Part shown: positions 58,716 through 64,000 of the stretch, one piece after another
Layout: the number at the start of each line of letters is the position of its first letter
Numbering within the stretch: the stretch's first letter is position 1
Position numbers and translations under genes: made by a program
Assembly (NCBI GenBank): GCA_028829895.1
Contig: CM054181.1
Coordinates: forward strand, 50,387,759 to 50,451,758
Direction of reading: 5' to 3'
DNA from: Sinotaia quadrata
Lineage: Eukaryota; Mollusca; Gastropoda; Architaenioglossa; Viviparidae
Length of the DNA stretch: 64,000 nucleotides
Notes under the pieces: generated by a model
What the model was told of the DNA's origin: nothing
Databases searched by the model: none
Seen by the model: the letters and a program-made list of their open reading frames with translations, nothing else

Positions 58716-59239
58716 CTATGGGTTCAGCCAAAGTCATCATTGCATCATTCACACACATTACTAACTGTTTCTTGTTCATCATGTATACCTTCACATGCTT
58801 CTTTTGCCGCTGCCTGCCTGCATGCATATGAATATATATATATATATAGAGAGAGAGAATCAAGAGAATCAGGAGCATTCTTTCCACTGAAAACATATTT
58901 GCAACCCATGATTACTCTCTCAATACAATTTGGAGACATACATTGCATCTGCGTATATCCTTAACAGAGACACAGAGAGAAAGGAGATTTAACAACAGAA
59001 TGGAATAAACTGTAAATAACCTAGTTATTATAATAATATAATAGTAGTGTCTGGCTATTAAAGTGACAATAGGACTCATCTTGTAGATGAGTGGGATGTA
59101 TTTGTAAAAAATGTATATGGATAATTATGTAATGTTCTAATGCAACTTAATACGTTTTTATTTACAGTTTATCTAATTGTGATGGACTCCAACATTTAGC
59201 GACAGAATTGATTTCATTTAAGGCTATTGTCGTATTGTA
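58716..59239. other. No gene seen; short (TA)n-(GA)n
   Basis: A TA run then a GA run at about 58832-58858. Frames here on both strands are artefacts. Confidence 0.45.
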
Positions 59240-59330
59240 ATAGTAATATAAATAGTAATGTAATTATTAATGTAAATAGTAATTTAAATACTAATGTAAG
59301 TAGTAATTTAAATAGTAATGTAATTTCTGC
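59240..59330. repeat. ~12-bp AT-rich repeat (AATAGTAATGTA)n
   Basis: About 7 imperfect copies with AATTTA/AATGTA alternation. Confidence 0.85.
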
Positions 59331-59799
59331 GGGTCACCACATCACTTAGGAGATCATAATATGTGTCAGTTCGACTAGAGGCGCGTGATTAACCCACCTT
59401 TAATTGGAACAGACAGAGTACTAGAATATTTATAGCTTTAGCATTTAGACATTGTAATTAGAAGATTATGTTAACTAAGAAGACTTATCAAATAAATAAT
59501 TTTTTGAATCTGAGGTCTGCCACACTGTGTCAAATCAATCACTGTAACTATATTCAAAAGCAGTAATAGTAAATGTGTCCCATCAGTAATTTCCTTCAAA
59601 GTATCAAACAATGTAGGTAGTGACATAACGTTTCAGAATAATAAATTATATCAAATATAGCAGTTCCAGCCTAATAAATACAACTATGTGCCTGGACAGT
59701 TGGATTAGTTATTTAAAGATAACAGTCTCAACTTGTAATTGCATAATGTATCAGAAGTGCAATGAAATAACACTAATCACAGCTTTCTGTATCTGAATG
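59331..59799. other. No feature seen
   Basis: AT-rich spacer. Confidence 0.4.
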
Positions 59800-60065
59800 T
59801 GTCGGACCTATCAGATCAGTCAATGAGTATGATTGCACTTGCTTATTCCAGTTTACCAACAAGGTCAGACACCAAAGATCAGTCAATGGGTTGATTGCAC
59901 TTACTTATTCGAGTTTCTCAGCACCCAAGTCAGACCCAGAAGATCAGTCAATGAGTATTAACTGCATTTATTTATTTGAGTGTTATCAGCACCAATGTCA
60001 GACCTAAAAGGTCAGTCATTGGGTATGATTGCACTTGCGTTATGATTCGCGTTTCTCAGCAACAA
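59800..60065. repeat. ~65-bp tandem repeat, 4 copies
   Basis: GATCAGTCAATGAGTATGAT at 59814, with counterparts at 59877, 59942 and about 60010. Each is followed by TGCACTTGCTTATTC-GAGTTTCTCAGCACC-AAGTCAGACC-like sequence. Confidence 0.93.
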
Positions 60066-60951
60066 CAAACAGATAAACCTGATTTATGAATCTGTATTTT
60101 CGTTGTTACTTTTTCTTCTCTTTCTCTTTTTCATTATATTCTTATTTTTAAAAATTTATCGCCCACTCTTCCAGGTGTTAAAATTGTAAACTGACCTCGT
60201 GACATTTGTGGGACGTAAACATGTGTGACTCAGTCTACACAACTATTGTTTACTCCTTTTCCAGTCCGAACCCGTCTGCCCTCGGGCAGCCGTCGTTTGC
60301 GCAGACTGAAACTCCAAACAGTATTGCATAAGATCTTGTTAAGGTTCGCCGTCCAGGAAGCAGCAATTGGAGTAAGACAGGCATAGCAAATCTACATTTG
60401 TCTTGGTGTTTGTTACACAAAAGACATCAGCCAGTCTTGTACTTTGTTGGGATGTCTATTTATAACGTGTTTTATAATCTGCAGTAAAAATAGAAAAATA
60501 CATGTTTTTTTCGATAGGAATTGGTTGCTTTTGTTGTCTTCGAATCTTTTTTTTCTCATAAGGCTCCTTGATTTTGTATTAAGTACCATTACACTCTTTT
60601 TTTTTTTCCAAGTTGCTTTTTGTGAGTATAATTATTAGAGTCAACCAATTATGTCCCTTTCGTAAATAAGACCACTGGATAGACATCCTTTATTGTGAAT
60701 GTTACTAGAGTTATTAAGTTATGTCCCTTTAATCAATTAAGATAGGGACAGACTAAGATGAATAGCTGCGTTCGCAGAATTCTCAGTAGCACATCATCAA
60801 CTGGTGTTCGAGTCAACATTTCACCGTATCATTGGTTAGTAGTCGTGATCTACTTGCAATCTTTATGAAAGGCAAGATTGAGATTCTTCAAAGCTATAAT
60901 TTAATAACTATGTATGTATCGAGAATGGCTTTTTCTTGATCAATATTTTTA
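60066..60951. other. No gene seen; a diverged duplication
   Basis: 60630-60755 contains two diverged copies of TAGAGT..A..AATTATGTCCCTTT. No exon recognised. Confidence 0.4.
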
Positions 60952-61154
60952 ATCTAGCTTTTTAACATTTTTTTTTAGTCACGAACCCCTTTGAAAATCT
61001 GGTAAAAGCTATGGACCCCATCCCTAGAAAAATGAACATAAGCAGAATATAAATATATAGTAAATATAAATGTTATACTTGATTTTTAAGGACCCCCCCT
61101 GAAGCCCTCCATTGGGGGTCTGCGGACCCTAGGTTAAGAACCCCTGATCTAGAT
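60952..61154. mobile_element. hAT-type MITE (~187 bp) with probable 8-bp target duplication
   Basis: The right end reads GGTTAAGAACCCCTG (61132-61146), the complement of a CAGGGGTTCTTAACC hAT terminus. It is preceded by TCTGCGGACCCTA and a GGGTC block. The left side has TTTTTAACATTTTTTTTTAG then TCACGAACCCCTTTG, a decayed version of the opposite terminus. ATCTAGCT (60952-60959) and ATCTAGAT (61147-61154) flank the element and differ at one of eight bases, as expected for an old hAT insertion. It contains no reading frame. Confidence 0.65.
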
Positions 61155-61369
61155 GATTGCTATCTCCTGCAATATGTGAAAATACAACCTTAACCGAGGT
61201 GGGAGGTCGAGCTATCTGTTGATGTGACGGGAAACAAAAGGCCTGCAAATGCACTGTACTAACGTTAGCGCCGAGATTTTGCAGCTGATATTGTTCATCG
61301 AGCTTGGCGATCAATTTCACCTTGCGGTTTGAATTCGATTCTTTGGCTCAGCTACCCACACATTCAATC

Positions 61370-61600
61370 ATCCAAACGTACACACCACTCATGCACACGC
61401 GTGCATGCACACACAAGCAACACACACAAACGCATGCACACTTAATGCGTGCAGGCCTAACATACACAAACACACACACGCGCACACTTACACACTTGTG
61501 CACGCACATAGATGCACAGAAACATACACATTCACACACAGGCCTGTATGTACACACATACAAACATGCATACACACACTTGCACGCATTAACTTCGGAT
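61370..61600. repeat. Degenerate CA-rich low-complexity region
   Basis: Interrupted CACACA with GCATGCA words. Frames on both strands are TH/CV repeats. Confidence 0.9.
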
Positions 61601-62017
61601 AACACTATTATTAATAATAAATGCATGGTTATAGTATACAAGACAACATAAAAGCTAGATATACTTTGATTAGTTGTAGAATTGGTTTTCAAATTTGAAA
61701 GGACATTAAGGAAACAATTACACTTGAATATTTTAATAAGAGAATATAAAAAATATAGAGTGGCATGAAAAATGACTTGTATGAAAATGCGCCGTTTCGG
61801 ATAAATAGACAGAGAAACAGACACAACCCAAATATATATTCGCAGGCACATATAAATGTATGCATCTGAAAATGAATGCGCGCGCACACACACAAACACA
61901 CAGACACACAACTAATTGAAATTTTTGTATGCATTTATGTATACATATATGCATGTACAAATAGTCATCTACTCATGCAAACATGTATAAACATCCACAT
62001 ACTGTGGCTGAGTAAAT
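61601..62017. other. No gene seen
   Basis: AT-rich with another short CA/CG patch at about 61878-61908. Confidence 0.4.
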
Positions 62018-62225
62018 TTGCCTATCCCTCAATCTAAACTTAATAATTACACATTATTGCCAATAATGTGCCCGGATCATGGGTACTGCTTATGATGATA
62101 TTTTGTCGGCGCCAGACTTGGAGTAAACAACTCAGGTAAAGAATATGCTAGAACTTGCTGATGCAATCCAAACCAGTTCCAAGCAGATGAGTAGTTTTTC
62201 TGACTAATAACCTCACACTTGAGCA
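62018..62225. mobile_element. Dispersed repeat family, copy 4 (5' part)
   Basis: Aligns with 1826-2030 of copy 1 (TCTAAACTTAAT, GCTTATGATGATATTTT, GATGCAATCCAAACC, TGACTAATA.CCTCACAC). Homology stops near 62225, so only the 5' segment is present. It carries GTCGGCGCCAGACTTGGAGT, where copy 1 has a short deletion. Confidence 0.82.
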
Positions 62226-62311
62226 TACAAGACATATTAAGCCGACCTGTGAGAATTGTATATTTTGTAATGGTTGTTCAGGCATTAATATTGATTTAGT
62301 AACACCAGGCT

Positions 62312-62461
<150 letters not shown>

Positions 62462-62468
62462 GGTTCAC

Positions 62469-62534
62469 CGACAAATGCGCGAACGACAATTGCGCGCCGA
62501 CAAAATCGCGATGAACAAATGCGCGATGACAAAA
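62469..62534. repeat. ~15-bp GCGC-core short repeats, 4 copies
   Basis: CGACAAATGCGCGAA, CGACAATTGCGCGC, CGACAAAATCGCGATG and AACAAATGCGCGATG follow each other, then ACAAAAG. They start 8 bp after the (ATCT)n tract. Each unit carries a self-complementary GCGC or CGCG core. CpG density is far above the surroundings. Confidence 0.8.
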
Positions 62535-64000
62535 GATTTTATTGTAATTAAAATTTGTTGAGTTAAATTGTATAACTGTATCTTTCATTTTTCAGGAAAA
62601 ATCCTCTAACCTGTAAATTTAGGAGAAACGTCTCCTGACAACTTGTGTATTTAACATGTATAGACATTTGTGTTTTTGCTACATGTAAAGGTTTTAACTG
62701 TATTCTTTTCTCAATTTTTAAGTAAGCTAGCAACTATATACTTTCACCTATTTGTTGTGGCCAGAAAAAGCATATTAGTTTATGGATAAGATAAGTGTGT
62801 GTACGTATGAGAGAGAGATGAAAAGGCGGGAAGCCAAATTATTTCGTACACATTATTCTCAAACAGGTGCTTCAAGCCATCAATGATTTTTCAGTCAGTC
62901 CTTTTACTCATCGACTCTTCAATGGGAGTCATTCTGTGACTTCATTCCTGTCAGACTCCAGGAAATAAAATTTGCTGTATTCTCAACTAACTGAACTGTC
63001 GCCTATTCATCTTATTCACTGCAATGTAGTTTCTGCAGTCTGACAGATGTGTTAAAAATTTCCTTAAAGAATTCCTTAAAGACTCCAAACAAGTGTCAAA
63101 CTTTTCGCTGCCAGTCAAACATGAACAACATAGATTCACAAGACAGTATAGTGAACTAAACAACGCCAGAAATATTTTAAGAATTTATGAACATTCCTAT
63201 ATTGACTAAACAGTTGTAGCAGCAGATCTGTATTTTGTTAATTTAAACTTAGGTTGAAGGTACTATTTCTTGTTTTTTGTTATGTTACCTATTGTGATTA
63301 CAATTTTTGATTGTGTGTATAACTTACTAGTTTTATTCATTGCGTTGAATAAATTTGTTATTGTTAATTACACTTCCACTTCGGTGTTTGATATGCATGC
63401 TTAGGGGTGGGGGCTAAATTTCATTTGTATTTAAGTCAGACATATATTAGGAAGTTTTCCCCTAAGTTAAAGGAGAGTGTGTGAGTGCCAGAATTCCTAT
63501 ACATTTCTAGAAGTGTTCGTACTTGCAAGGGTGATGGGAGTTCTGAAACCGTTAATACTCAGAGGCTGATAGAATAAGTAATTAACAGACACGTCTCTGA
63601 GGCTGACCAAGTTTACTCCATCTGCAAAGTTACACAGACACGTTACAGATTAGCGAGCTGGAAAGCTAATCTAATTCTTGCTTGAAGAAATCATCAGATT
63701 ATTTTACTTAAATTTAGAGAATTAACCAATAGTCTTGAAATTAACAACACCCCCCGTACAATATCATGCGGAGTATTTCCAAGCACTTGAACCAATAGAC
63801 GTAAACATAAAATGACCTATTTAAACCTCTACTTTCAGGAGCTCGTTACTTTCAAAAGAGAAAGTGTGCATTATCTCCCTTGTGAATTGCGTGTGCTCCT
63901 GTTCGCAACCCTTCATCGCTTCTTGAAAGACCTCACGTGGAATGACTGAAGATTAGCACGTGTTTGACATGGTAAAACGATATAATTAACAGATCCATAA
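62535..64000. other. No gene seen
   Basis: AT-rich sequence to the end of the window. Short duplicated TTCCTTAAAGA at about 63061-63081. CACGTG words at 63932 and 63957. No exon or RNA gene recognised. Confidence 0.4.

Overview
This 64-kb window looks like AT-rich, gene-poor non-coding DNA from an animal nuclear genome. A lophotrochozoan, probably a mollusc, is my best guess. That guess rests on the general texture: many (ATCT)n, (CA)n and (GA)n microsatellites, very many unrelated minisatellites, and small decayed transposons. No sequence here identifies the taxon. No operon, rRNA gene, intact tRNA gene, CRISPR array or complete protein-coding gene can be supported. Nearly all long open frames are side effects of tandem repeats or of AT-rich random sequence.

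Layout. 0-1 kb holds a G+C-rich fragment ending like a non-autonomous hAT transposon, and a possible small minus-strand exon. 1.8-3.5 kb is the fullest copy of a dispersed repeat family whose other copies lie at 12.6-13.9, 58.1-58.7 and 62.0-62.2 kb; the first copy carries an internal inversion of about 170 bp. 5-12 kb contains a 27-bp array, a 48-bp array of about 1 kb and a 40-bp satellite of about 1.2 kb that starts directly against a tRNA-like (SINE-head-like) sequence. 15-30 kb is dominated by microsatellites and minisatellites with units of 40, 37, 24, 23, 47, 26, 74, 45, 55 and 44-48 bp. 31 kb has a second hAT-like end. 35.6-38.9 kb is a chain of six minisatellite families (66, 32, 35, 33, 33 and 37 bp). 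40.2 kb holds the best single-exon gene candidate: an ATG-initiated, 47-codon, arginine-rich and acid-free segment ending at a consensus splice donor, resembling the mitochondrial presequence exon of an unidentified nuclear gene. 42-50 kb returns to minisatellites and long microsatellites. 51.1-51.4 kb holds a strong hairpin. 56.7-56.9 kb has a frameshifted remnant resembling the C-terminal part of a hAT/ZBED-type transposase. 61.0 kb has a short hAT-type MITE with a likely 8-bp target duplication, and 62.3-62.5 kb an (ATCT)n tract followed by a GCGC-core short repeat.

How the parts relate. The hAT-like ends and the transposase remnant are consistent with past hAT activity. The minisatellites appear independent of one another, apart from possible kinship of neighbouring arrays. 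The gene candidates are isolated exons with plausible splice signals; none could be joined into a gene model, and all need transcript or protein-homology evidence.
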